The notes under the pieces are model-generated. The model was not told the origin of the DNA. It saw only the letters and a program-made list of their open reading frames with translations, and did no database searches. Position numbers and translations under genes: made by a program. Of a stretch of 64,000 nucleotides of DNA, positions 22,811 to 34,540 are shown piece by piece. The stretch is from Paralithodes platypus (taxonomy: Eukaryota; Arthropoda; Malacostraca; Decapoda; Lithodidae), in NCBI GenBank assembly GCA_032716605.1, contig CM064509.1, forward strand, positions 33,622,178 through 33,686,177. Reading direction: 5' to 3'. Position 1 is the first letter of the stretch. Each line of letters starts with the position of its first letter.

Positions 22811-23036
22811 TAACTTTATTTTATCCCCCCCTCAGTTACTAACCCATCTGTCCCCTACTAACTTCCTAATCCTGCCACGGACATTAGTTCCAGGGCAGTA
22901 ATTCCCTTTCCAATGTTCCCTTACCCACTCTAAACCACTGCTTGGACACTTGATCCTCAGTGTTTTGGAGGACAAGCAACCTAGAAGGGTCACTAAATAT
23001 GTTGTTGCTTGATTTCCTTTGTACTCCTTTGTACTC
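22811..23036 (+). other. CR1-like 3' UTR and terminal repeat
   Basis: A conserved 3' UTR starts AACTTTATTTTATCCCCCCC and ends with two copies of CTTTGTACTC. The same 3' UTR follows every copy in the window. Strong conservation at the 3' end is expected if it is the RT recognition region. Confidence 0.8.
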
Positions 23037-23039
23037 TCT

Positions 23040-23400
23040 TTCTTTCATTTCCAGCCTCCTCCTTCATGTCTCTCTTTCATTCATTTCCAGCCTCCTCCTT
23101 CATGTCTCTCTTTCATTAATTTCCAGCCTCCTCCTTCATGTCTCTCTTTCATTAATTTCCAGCCTCCTCCTTCATGTCTCTCTTTCATTCATTTCCAGCC
23201 TCCTTCATGTCTCTCTTTCATTCATTTCCAGCCTCCTCCTTCATGTCTCTCTTTCATTCATTTCCAGCCTCCTCCTTCATGTCTCTCTTTCATTCATTTC
23301 CAGCCTCCTCCTTCATGTCTCTCTTTCATTCATTTCCAGCCTCCTCCTTCATGTCTCTCTTTCATTCATTTCCAGCCTCCTCCTTCATATCTCTTTCATT
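23040..23400. repeat. 36-bp minisatellite (10 units) at CR1 3' flank
   Basis: Units contain TTCATTCATTTCCAGCCTCC and TCCTTCATGTCTCTC; two units have small deletions. The first unit is the 3' target-site duplication of CR1 copy D. Only one unit exists on the 5' side of the element. Confidence 0.95.
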
Positions 23401-23639
23401 CATTTTTCTTTCTTTCGGTCTTTCTGTCTGTCTTTCTTTCTTTCTTTCTTATTTATCCCATTCTTATTGCTTGAGCTATCAAAATGCATACCATGAATTG
23501 GGAAATCTATCAGAGTTGTATTTAACTTACAATAAATATTTTGCTTTGTACACGAAATATATAATAAATTTATTTTATATTAATGTTAAAATTTTAGATT
23601 GGATAATTATAGTATTTCTAGATTTTACGATATTCATAT

Positions 23640-23857
23640 AATATAGCCAATATACTAATGCTTGAAATAATGTTCTGATTGTAGTATCCCTGTATAATGA
23701 TATAATAATAATTCAAATGAAGGGAACAAGTTATTTTTTTACAAATGGGTGTAATTCATATTTTCAAGCGTGAAATTTGCAAAAACTATCAAGAAATTGT
23801 TCAAGTGGAAATGTCCATTTTGAAAAACTACACACTAAACTTATTATTTTTTTTCTC
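23640..23857. other. AT-rich spacer
   Basis: AT-rich sequence between the minisatellite and the next MITE. Nothing recognisable. Confidence 0.5.
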
Positions 23858-24045
23858 TAAGAGGACCCACTTCTCCCATATGCTTATCCCCATTGGTTAT
23901 GATATGTTAAAACGTTCGCCCCATTAATTTGGTTGTTTTATGACCTTTCGCCTCATTTATTTGCTAAATATCAAGACCTTTCGTGCCATTTAGTTGTCGA
24001 TTTCCTGGCGAAGGATAGCAAGCCTGAAATATAGTAGGGACACGT
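23858..24045 (+). mobile_element. Family B MITE, left half
   Basis: AGAGGACCCACTTCTCCCAT, GTTCGCCCCATTAATTTGG, GACCTTTCGTGCCATTTAG and CTGGCGAAGGATAGCAAGCC are diverged family B words. The right half is missing. Confidence 0.72.
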
Positions 24046-24095
24046 ACATATAAATACAGATACACATGCCTAATTATAGAACCCCCCCCCCCCCC

Positions 24096-24144
<49 letters not shown>

Positions 24145-24354
24145 CAACTGCTGGAGTAAAAGTCATGCCTCCACGTCGTACTCGGTTAAAAAATAAAATA
24201 AAATAAAAAATAAAAAAAAACACACACACACCTTCCACCTTTAAAAGCTTGTAGTGAAATCCCATGTTTTGGTCAGTGCTCACAAACACCTAACCTCTCC
24301 TGCAGTATGTTATTGTGGCTACGAGCAGACGATGTTGTGCAGCTCAACCCTATT

Positions 24355-24590
24355 TGGTGCGAGGTGGGTCGTTTTTTACTTGCTCTGATATACCGTTAGT
24401 TTGGAGAATTTAATACAAATTCACCATATCAAGTTGGCGATTCTAAAACATTTTACCCCATTCAGGTGTCGATTTTTTTCTGGGTGTGCGATAGCGAGCC
24501 TGCAATATCGAAGAAACTGGCCTTTGGCCGGGATATGTTTCTACCTAGAATTGTACATATTTATCTTGAAAGGGGTCGATCTACCCTGTA
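24355..24590 (+). mobile_element. Family B MITE, diverged
   Basis: TTCAGGTGTCGATTTTTTTC, GTGCGATAGCGAGCCTGCAA, CTGGCCTTTGGCCGGGA and ATCTTGAAAGGGGTCG identify the core and right part. The left end is replaced by GAGGTGGGTCGTTTTTTACT. Confidence 0.7.
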
Positions 24591-24749
24591 GCAAAGAAAA
24601 AGAAAAAATAATTAAATAAGAAATAAGTAAATACATCGATAAATAAAAAATAATAATGAATTTATATATAAATAAATAAATAGATCAAACAAAAACCCTT
24701 CCACGTTTCAAAGCTTGACGTGAACTCCCAGGTTTTGGTAAATGTTCAT

Positions 24750-24865
24750 AAACACCACCACCACCACTAAAGCCACCACTAAAACCACCACCACCACCAC
24801 CACCACTAAAACCACCACCTCCAGCACCACCACCACCACCACTAAAACCACCACCACCACCACTC
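24750..24865. repeat. (CCA)n-rich minisatellite
   Basis: Triplet repeat CCACCACCACTAAAACC with irregular interruptions. The Gly-rich minus frame across it is a repeat artefact. Confidence 0.9.
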
Positions 24866-25304
24866 TGCTGGCTTAACCTCACCTTCAGTATTTTATTCCG
24901 ATTCAATTGCAAAATAACCCCAGTATATTGCCAGGAAAAGGTTGCTAAAGAAATTACAGAAATACTCTCTCTGTCTCTTACTCTTACACTTTCACTCACT
25001 CTCACTCTCACACTCACTCACTCTCTCTCTTACTCTCACTCTCAGTCACTTACACTCTTATTCACTCACTTTCTGACAAACACAAACAAACCACTACGGC
25101 ATTGTTAGCTCTTCCGCGGCTCTCGGTAAGCGGCTTTCCGTAATAACAAGCTGCTTACGGAACCCAGAATACCCGAAGTATGTCCTATGTTGCTTACCTA
25201 TTTAATATCTATTGTTTATCATACTCTGTTCACTTTAATTAGGCCAGAAAGCTTAACCCTAACAGCTTGTATATCTCTCTCTCACCCCCCCCCCTCTCTC
25301 TCTC

Positions 25305-25457
<153 letters not shown>

Positions 25458-25550
25458 CACCTCACCCTAAAACTAGTCTGGTGCTGAAAAATAAAACATT
25501 TACAGTATACCTTCGTCAGCTGTGAGGGCAGAGAGTTAGGGAGATATAGT

Positions 25551-25556
<6 letters not shown>

Positions 25557-25612
<56 letters not shown>
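25557..25612. repeat. (GA)n microsatellite
   Basis: An uninterrupted GA run. Confidence 0.97.
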
Positions 25613-25616
<4 letters not shown>

Positions 25617-25617
<1 letters not shown>

Positions 25618-25870
25618 CAATTTACATAGATACAGTAACCACACAAATTTTACGATATCAGCGAGGTGGCTAAGATTAGTTAATGATGCTAGCAAATCAT
25701 AAATTAAGGGAATATGTAAGAAAAGAATAGCAAAGCAGGAGACATTCTTTGTATATTGATTTACATGAATACACTGGCCACACATACATTAAGATCCCAA
25801 TGAGGTAGTCAGGACTTTTATCTTTAGTAGAGATAGCAAACCTGATAGTAAGGGAAAATGTAGCAAAGCA
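25617..25870. repeat. Diverged tandem duplication, about 130-bp unit
   Basis: Two related units in direct order: TTTACATAGATACAGTAACC...GCAAATCATAAATTAAGGGA...AGCAAAGCAGG, then TTTACATGAATACACTGGCC...GCAAACCTGATAGTAAGGG...AGCAAAGCAG. Non-coding. Confidence 0.7.
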
Positions 25871-25960
25871 GAGAGAGAGAGAGAGATAATCACGTGAGAA
25901 TATATTGAACAAGAGATAAACGAAGGTGAAGAACATAGTAGAGATATGAACACGCGATAT

Positions 25961-26135
25961 GACAAAGCGGAATCTAAACACGCATATAAGTGAAGTCATT
26001 GTTTCCCTCACGTTACACTATTTCCTTCTCTCTTGGAATTTGTTGGGAGAGAGAGAGAGAGTGAGTGAGTGTGAATGAGTGTGCGTGATAGAGAGAGAAA
26101 GGAATTAGAGAAGGAGTGACTGAGTCAGAGAGTAA
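25961..26135. repeat. Left flanking direct repeat of the RTE-like LINE
   Basis: It starts GACAAAGCGGAATCTAAACA and includes GTGAAGTCATTGTTTCCCTC and GGAGTGACTGAGTCAGAGAG. The same sequence with scattered changes is found on the other side of the LINE at 28334-28532. Confidence 0.88.
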
Positions 26136-26154
26136 GAGATAGAAAGTGAGTGAG

Positions 26155-28333
<2,179 letters not shown>

Positions 28334-28528
28334 GACAAAGCGGAATCTAAACACGCATATAAGTGAAGTCATTATTTCCCTCACGTTACACTATTTTCTT
28401 CCTTGCTGGACTTTGTTGGGAGAGAGAGAGATAAAAAGAGAGAGAGAGTGAGAGAGAGAGAGAGAGTGAGTGTGTTTCAATAAGTGTGAGTGATAGAGAA
28501 AGGAAGGGAAGGAGTGACTGAGTCAGAG

Positions 28529-28532
<4 letters not shown>
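28334..28532. repeat. Right flanking direct repeat of the RTE-like LINE
   Basis: Counterpart of 25961-26135. Its first 60 bases differ at only a few positions; the purine-rich remainder differs by (GA)n length. Together they look like a very long target-site duplication. Confidence 0.88.

Positions 28533-28589
<57 letters not shown>
28533..28589. repeat. (GA)n microsatellite
   Basis: A GA run followed by a G homopolymer. Confidence 0.95.
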
Positions 28590-28592
<3 letters not shown>

Positions 28593-28599
28593 GGGGGGG

Positions 28600-28926
28600 G
28601 GGGGAGGTAAGACAAGTAGAGAGATTAACCCCACATATTGAGAGGGAGGTTATAATATATAAGATGGTGACTGATGCCAGTAATAAACTAATTTAGGCAA
28701 AAGCTCGTATACTAGTGAAAATCTGGAGTGGTAGGTCAGGACAATTTGCTCAACAATATGCTCATAGTTTAACATATTTGATTGATTCATTTTTAAGGTA
28801 AACAATAATACCTTGGTAATTCTAATTTTCAGTGTCCATAATATGAAATTGGCTAACGACATTTCGTCAATAAAATGCATATATCAGTGAAACTAGTAAA
28901 TCCCATATTCATCCTTATGTAGCATG
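28600..28926. other. Non-coding spacer
   Basis: AT-rich, no recognised feature. Confidence 0.5.
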
Positions 28927-29516
28927 TTAAGGGGGGTCACCGGCTTTTTGTTTTATCTTTTACTCCTTTTCTCTCTTTCCCTGGCTTGTATCCATTCGGC
29001 CCCATTCAGCCAACTGTTTTAAGACGTTTATCCCCATCCAGGTGTCGATTTCTTCCTGGCGAGCGATAGCGAGCCAGCATTGTATGGAGAAATCCGGCTT
29101 CGAAGGAGAAATTTTTCTATCGAAAAATTTACAAATATAGCTTGCTGTCAAAACAAAAATATATATATGCTGGCTCGCTACCGCTCGCATGGAAAATATT
29201 GACACCTGGATGGGGGTAAACGTCTTAAAATAGTAGGCTGAATGGGGCCGAATGGATACAACCGTTATTTATTGTCGTCAATTTATCGATGGTCAACTTT
29301 ATGCTATGATAGAAATTTTTCTATCGAAAAATGTACAAATTTAGCTTGCTGTCAAAACAAAAGTATATATATGCTGGCTCGCTACCGCTCACCAGGAAAA
29401 TATTGACACATGGATGGGGGTAAACGTCTTAAAACAGTAGGTTGAATGGGGCCGAATAGATACAAGCCAAAGAGAGAGGGAGAGAAAGAGAAACACGCGA
29501 GTTGGGTCCAGGTATA
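28927..29516. mobile_element. Family A MITE, rearranged double copy
   Basis: A copy with a good TTAAGGGGGGTCACCGGC left end runs to GAATGGATACA (29261), where its right end is lost. After about 50 unrelated bases a second piece starts at AAATTTTTCTATCGAAAAAT (29314) and repeats the centre and right arm to GCGAGTTGGGTCC, without a final TTAA. The second half of one element has therefore been duplicated or a second element truncated. Confidence 0.82.
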
Positions 29517-29549
29517 AGACATCATATTATTATATTCTTTCTATGGTAT

Positions 29550-29720
29550 ATATTTCAGTCCCCCCCCCCCCCAACAAAAGTGATGGTGAAAATGATCCGA
29601 CTTCTGTGTTCCAAATCACCAAATGATCTCAGTGGGAGGGAGAGAGAATAAAGAGAGGGGGAGGGAGGGAGGGAGAGAAAGGGGGAGAATGGGAAAGAGA
29701 GAGGGGGAGGGAGGGTCAAA
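29550..29720. repeat. Poly-C and G/A-rich tract
   Basis: A C homopolymer near 29560 and GGGAGGGAGGGAGAGAAAGG-type purine sequence. No gene. Confidence 0.8.
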
Positions 29721-29866
29721 ATTTTCAGTAGGTAGACTCTTTTGAAAGAAAAAGATTGAGACAGCAGGCGTCGGTGCCAGATGATGAAAAATTATATTTG
29801 GAAGATTTTACGGGAAGTAGCACACACACTCTCTCTCTCTCTCAAAAATACTATATGATTTTATAT

Positions 29867-30078
29867 AGGTGTGGTGGAGTGGTCTTGCCACTGTACTGGT
29901 AATCCAGTGCTCCCGGGTTCGAATCCCGATGTATCAATGGAAAGATATTAATGGGATGGAATTTTTGCTATACCTAGTATCAGTGCATTACCACAAAGCT
30001 CACCGAAACGCCAACAAAATACTCTCATTGATCCCTTATTTCATAGCACTGTGTGAATATTCCCATATTCAAAATATG

Positions 30079-30080
<2 letters not shown>
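29867..30080 (+). mobile_element. tRNA-Thr-like SINE, copy 1
   Basis: The head has GTGGTGGAGTGGTCTTGCCA (A-box region), an anticodon-like ACTGGTAATCCAGTG (loop CTGGTAA, Thr-type GGT), and the B-box GGGTTCGAATCCC. A tRNA-unrelated body of about 130 bp ends in CCCATATTCAAAATATGCTA. A (TA)n run of about 40 bases follows. RNA polymerase III transcription from the internal boxes is expected for such elements. Confidence 0.82.

Positions 30081-30120
<40 letters not shown>
30081..30120. repeat. (TA)n microsatellite
   Basis: Directly follows SINE copy 1. Confidence 0.95.
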
Positions 30121-30126
<6 letters not shown>

Positions 30127-30571
30127 TAGATAGATAGTTAGATATGCAATCCATCACTCAGGAGTACCTTGGTTTGTATAGGCATCTGGTAGGCTACAGA
30201 GAGTTAGTCTTAAACCAATGCCAGGTGTTTTTTTTGGACCCTCCCTATTTCACTTCATTAGTTAGGAGATTTTTTTTTTTTTTAAGGGGGGTCACCTGCT
30301 TGTTTTCTTTTCTGTTCTCTTTTTCTCTGGTATGTATCTATTCGGCCCCATTCAGCCTACTGTTTTAAGACGTTTATCCCCTTTCAGGTGTAAACAAATT
30401 CCTGGAGAGCGTTAGCGAACCAACATATTTTTTGGAAATGTATTTGACAGCAGGCTCAATTTGTACATTTTTTTCGATAGACAAATGTCTTCGGCGAAGC
30501 CGGATTTCTCCATACAATGCTGGCTCGCTACCGCTCGCCAGGAAGAAATCGACACCTGGATGGAGATAGGA

Positions 30572-30790
30572 GAGGTGTGACAGAGTGGTCTTGCCACTGG
30601 ACTGGTAATCCAATGGACCCGGGTTCGAATCCCAATATGTCAATGGGAAGATATTATTGGGATGGAATTAGTGCTGTACCAAGTTTCAGTGCATTACCAC
30701 AGAACACCGAAATGCAAAAACAAAAACTACCCTCATTGTTCCCTGATTAAATAGCACTGTATGAATATTCCCATATTCAAAATATGCTAC
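30572..30790 (+). mobile_element. tRNA-Thr-like SINE, copy 2
   Basis: Same family as 29867-30080, with GTGTGACAGAGTGGTCTTGC, GACTGGTAATCCAATGG and the B-box GGGTTCGAATCCC. The body ends in the same CCCATATTCAAAATATGCTA. It lies inside the family A MITE. Confidence 0.85.
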
Positions 30791-31058
30791 AGGGGGGCAA
30801 TGCCTAGTGAGTTTATTGCTCAATAGGTGGCGTTCTGAGAGTGAGGATCCGAGCCTGGGGAGTGAGACTGTGAGGCGCAGAGGCGAAGCAGCTTCAGAGA
30901 TGGAGTTGGGTTCGAGCCGTGAATAGGTGCTTCGCATGTCTCACTCCCTAGACTGGAGCAAGACCTCACGGGCCTCACCGTGTTCAGCGGTAGAGTGTAA
31001 AGGCTATCAGCCTATGCCCGAGAGGTAGTAGTTGGAATATAGACAAAACAAAAACAAA
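30791..31058 (+). mobile_element. Unassigned retroposon-like segment with A-rich tail
   Basis: About 260 bp, GC-richer than its surroundings, with a B-box-like GGGTTCGAGCCG near 30905 and an A-rich end (ACAAAACAAAAACAAAAAC) abutting the right arm of the MITE. It could be a second SINE inserted together with or after SINE copy 2. No second copy is in the window. Confidence 0.45.
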
Positions 31059-31370
31059 AACGTCTTAAAACAATTGGCTGAATGGGGCCGAATGGATACA
31101 AGCCAGAGAAAGAGAGAAAAGGAGAGAAAGATCAAAGAAAAGCAGGTGACCCCCCTTAAGCCTAGCTGGCAAACTGAAAATACATACCTCGAAAACGGCA
31201 AAAGCAATCAAAGCCCTCGGTAATAAAGAAACTAAATCATAATAAAAGTATCATACCACTGTGATCATTTTGACTTGGAGGGATTTTTCTTAGGATAAAT
31301 TAGATTAGACAGCAGAATTATTATAAACCTTTAGTTCAGAGACTTCCAGACCAGACATGTCGAGATGTCA

Positions 31371-31394
31371 AAAAAAAAAAAAAAAAAAAAAAAA
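31371..31394. repeat. Poly(A) run
   Basis: An A homopolymer of about 24 bases, followed by G-rich sequence to about 31500. No coding sequence precedes it. Confidence 0.9.
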
Positions 31395-31623
31395 GGATGG
31401 GAGCCGAAGGGGGCGTGAGGAAGGGTGTCTGAAAAAATGGGGTGGAGGTTGGTGGGAGGGAGGGATGGGATTGAGGGGGGGGGGGGGTTAAAGATGGTGC
31501 GGGAAGCCAATTTGTTTTTATCTGGCCTTGATGGGATGGCTCGTACATATGGCTCCATCACATATTTTCACCCACACACAGACATAACCAAGATTCATTC
31601 ACTTACACAGACACATACATTAC

Positions 31624-31659
<36 letters not shown>

Positions 31660-31769
31660 CCAGTTCTCATAAATTTGCCTTCTTTTAATGTGTCCTAATT
31701 TATGTACATTTGATAGGTAGAATAATTAGCGCTACAGGAGCTGGTGTAGTAAACAGAGGGGAATATTAG

Positions 31770-34540
31770 GGGAGGCAGTGATGTTATGGTGAATATGAGG
31801 GGAGGCAGTGATGTTATGGTGAATATGAGGGGAGGCAGTGATGTTATGGTGAATATGAGGGGAGGCAGTGATGTTATGGTGAATATGAGGGGAGGCAGTG
31901 ATGTTATGGTGAATATGAGCGGGGGCAGTGATGTTATGGTGAATATGAGGGGAGGCAGTGATGTTATGGTGAATATGAGGGAAGGCAGTGATGTTATGGT
32001 GAATATGAGGGGAGGCAGTGATGTTATGGTGAATATGAGGGGAGGCAGTGATGTTATGGTGAATATGAGGGGAGGCAGTGATGTTATGGTGAATATGAGG
32101 GGAGGCAGTGATGTTATGGTCAATATGAGGGGAGGCAGTGATGTTATGGTGAATATTAGGGGAGGCAGTGATGTTATGGGGAATATGAGGGGAGGTAGTG
32201 ATGTTATGGGGAATATGAGGGGAGGCAGTGATGTTATGGGGAATATGAGGGGAGGCAGTGATGTTATGGTGAATATTAGGGGAGGCAGTGATGTTATGGG
32301 GAATATGAGGGGAGGCAGTGATGTTATGGGGAATATGAGGGGAGGCAGTGATGTTATGGTGAATATGAGGGGAGGCAGTGATGTTATGGTGAATATTAGG
32401 GGAGGCAGTGATGTTATGGGGAATATGAGGGGAGGCAGTGATGTTATGGGGAATATGAGGGGAGGCAGTGATGTTATGGGGAATATGAGGGGAGGCAGTG
32501 ATGGTATGGTTAATATGAGGGGAGGCAGTGATGTTATGGTGAATATGAGGGGAGGCAGTGATGTTATGGTGAATATGAGGGGAGGAAGTGATGTTATGGT
32601 GAATATTAGGGGAGGCAGTGATGTTATGGTGAATATGAGGGGAGGCAGTGATGTTATGGTGAATATGAGGGGAGGCAGTGATGTTATGGTGAATATGAGG
32701 GGATGCAGTGATGTTATGGTGAATATGAGAGGAGGCAGTGATGTTATGGTGAATATGAGGGGAGGTAGTGATGTTATGGTGAATATGAGGGGAGGCAGTG
32801 ATGTTATGGTGAATATGAGGGGAGGCAGTGATGTTATGGTGAATATTAGGGGAGGCAGTGATGTTATGGTGAATATGAGGGGAGGCAGTGATGTTATGGT
32901 GAATATGAAGGGAGGCAGTGATGTTATGGTGAATATGAGGGGAGGCAGTGATGTTATGGTGAATATTAGGGGAGGCAGTGATGTTATGGTGAATATGAGG
33001 GGAGGCAGTGATGTTATGGCGAATATGAGGGGAGGCAGTGATGTTATGGTGAATATGAGGGGAGGCAGTGATGTTATGGTGAATATGAGGGGAGGCAGTG
33101 ATGTTATGGTGAATATGATGGGAGGCAGTGATGTTATGGTGAATATGAGGGGAGGCAGTGATGTTATGGTGAATATGAGGGGAGGCAGTGATGTTATGGT
33201 GAATATGACAGGAGGCAGTGATGTTATGGAGAATATGAGGGGAGGCAGTGATGTTATGGTAAATATGAGGGGAGGCAGTGATGTTATGGCGAATATGAGG
33301 GGAGGCAGTGATTTTATGGGGAATATGAGGGGAGGCAGTGATGTTATGGTGAATATGAGGGGAGGCAGTGATGTTATGGTGAATATGACAGGAGGCAGTG
33401 ATGTTATGGAGAATATGAGGGGAGGCAGTGATGTTATGGTAAATATGAGGGGAGGCAGTGATGTTATGGTGAATATGAGGGGAGGCAGTGATGTTATGGT
33501 GAATATGAGGGGAGGCAGTGATGTTATGGTGAATATTAGGGGAGGCAGTGATGTTATGGGGAATATGAGGGGAGGCAGTGATGTTATGGTGAATGTGAGG
33601 GGAGGCAGTGATGTTATGGGAAATATGAGGGGAGGCAGTGATGTTATGGTGAATATGAGGGGAAGCAGTGATGTTATGGTGAATATGAGGGGAGGCAGTG
33701 ATGTTATGGTGAATATGAGGGGAGGCAGTGATGTTATGGTGAATATGAGGGGAGGCAGTGATGTTATGGTGAATATGAGGGGAGGCAGTGATGTTATGGT
33801 GAATATGAGGGGAGGCAGTGATGTTATGGTGAATATGAGGGGAGGCAGTGATGGTGAATATGAGGGGAGGCAGTGATTTTATGGTGATATGAGGGAGGCA
33901 GTGATGTTATGGTGAATATGAGGGGAGGCAGTGATGTTATGGTGAATATGAGGGGAGGCAGTGATTTTATGGTGAATATGAGGGGAGGCAGTGATGTTAT
34001 GGTGAATATGAGGGGAGGCAGTGATGTTATGGTGAATATGAGGGGAGGCAGTGATGTTATGGTGAATATGAGAGGAGGCAGTGATGTTATGGTGAATATG
34101 AGGAGAGGCAGTGATGTTATGGTGAATATGAGGGGAGGCAGTGATGTTATGGTGAATATTAGGGGAGGCAGTGATGTTATGGGGAATATGAGGGGAGGCA
34201 GTGATGTTACGGTGAATATGAGGGGAGGTAGTGATGTTATGGTGAATATGAGGGGAGGCAGTGATGTTATGGTGAATATTAGGGGAGGCAGTGATGTTAT
34301 GGTGAATATGAGGGGAGGCAGTGATGTTATGGTGAATATGAGGGGAGGCAGTGATATTATGGTGAATATGAGGGGAGGCAGTGATGTTATGGTGAATATG
34401 AGGGGAGGCAGTGATGTTCTGGTGAATATGAGGGGAGGCAGTGATGTTCTGGTGAATATGAGGGGAGGCAGTGATGTTATGGTGAATATGAGGGGAGGAA
34501 GTGATGTTATGGTGAATATGAGGGGAGGTAGTGGTGTTAT
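31770..34540. repeat. 30-bp satellite, left block (about 92 units)
   Basis: The unit has core GTGATGTTATGGTGAATATG followed by AGGGGAGGCA. Units differ by point changes; variants such as ATTAGGGGAGG and TATGGGGAATAT recur in clusters, so blocks of several units were duplicated together. One length irregularity lies near 33850-33900. Because 30 is a multiple of three and the unit lacks stops, long frames run through on both strands; I regard them as artefacts. Confidence 0.96.
34451..34540. repeat. 90-bp duplicated target, left copy
   Basis: These last three satellite units before the LINE carry rare variants (AGGGGAGGAA, then AGGGGAGGTAGTGGTGTTAT). The same three variants in the same order occur at 36311-36400 on the other side of the LINE, with one difference. 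Confidence 0.85.

Larger units (their letters stand above)
19211..23036 (+). mobile_element. CR1-like LINE (copy D), nearly complete
   Basis: The best-preserved copy: ORF1 esterase, an 83-bp spacer, ORF2 and 3' UTR ending in the CTTTGTACTC repeat. It is flanked by 27-bp direct repeats, so this is a complete insertion event even if 5'-truncated relative to an unknown master. I assign it to the CR1 group because an esterase in ORF1 and a tandem-repeat 3' end are both known for that group. Confidence 0.93.
30282..31159. mobile_element. Family A MITE interrupted by retroposons
   Basis: The left part (30282-30568) begins TTAAGGGGGGTCACC and stops at GACACCTGGATGGAGATAG. The right part resumes at ACGTCTTAAAAC (31059) and ends CCCCCCTTAA at 31159. 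In intact copies these two words are contiguous, so about 490 bp between them was inserted later. Confidence 0.87.

Noticed and set aside
24074..24289. Small protein frame near 24.1-24.3 kb
   Set aside because: Composed of (CA)n, poly-C and an A-rich run on the opposite strand.
29867..30790. Two functional tRNA-Thr genes
   Set aside because: Box A and B and a Thr-type anticodon loop are present, but the acceptor stem does not pair cleanly and a shared non-tRNA body follows in both copies, as expected for a SINE.
31786..33876. A 696-codon open frame of repeating VNMRGGSDVM decapeptides, with minus-strand counterparts
   Set aside because: The 30-bp unit is a multiple of three and lacks stops on either strand, so long frames are unavoidable. 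No start context, no non-repeat domain, and both strands are equally open.
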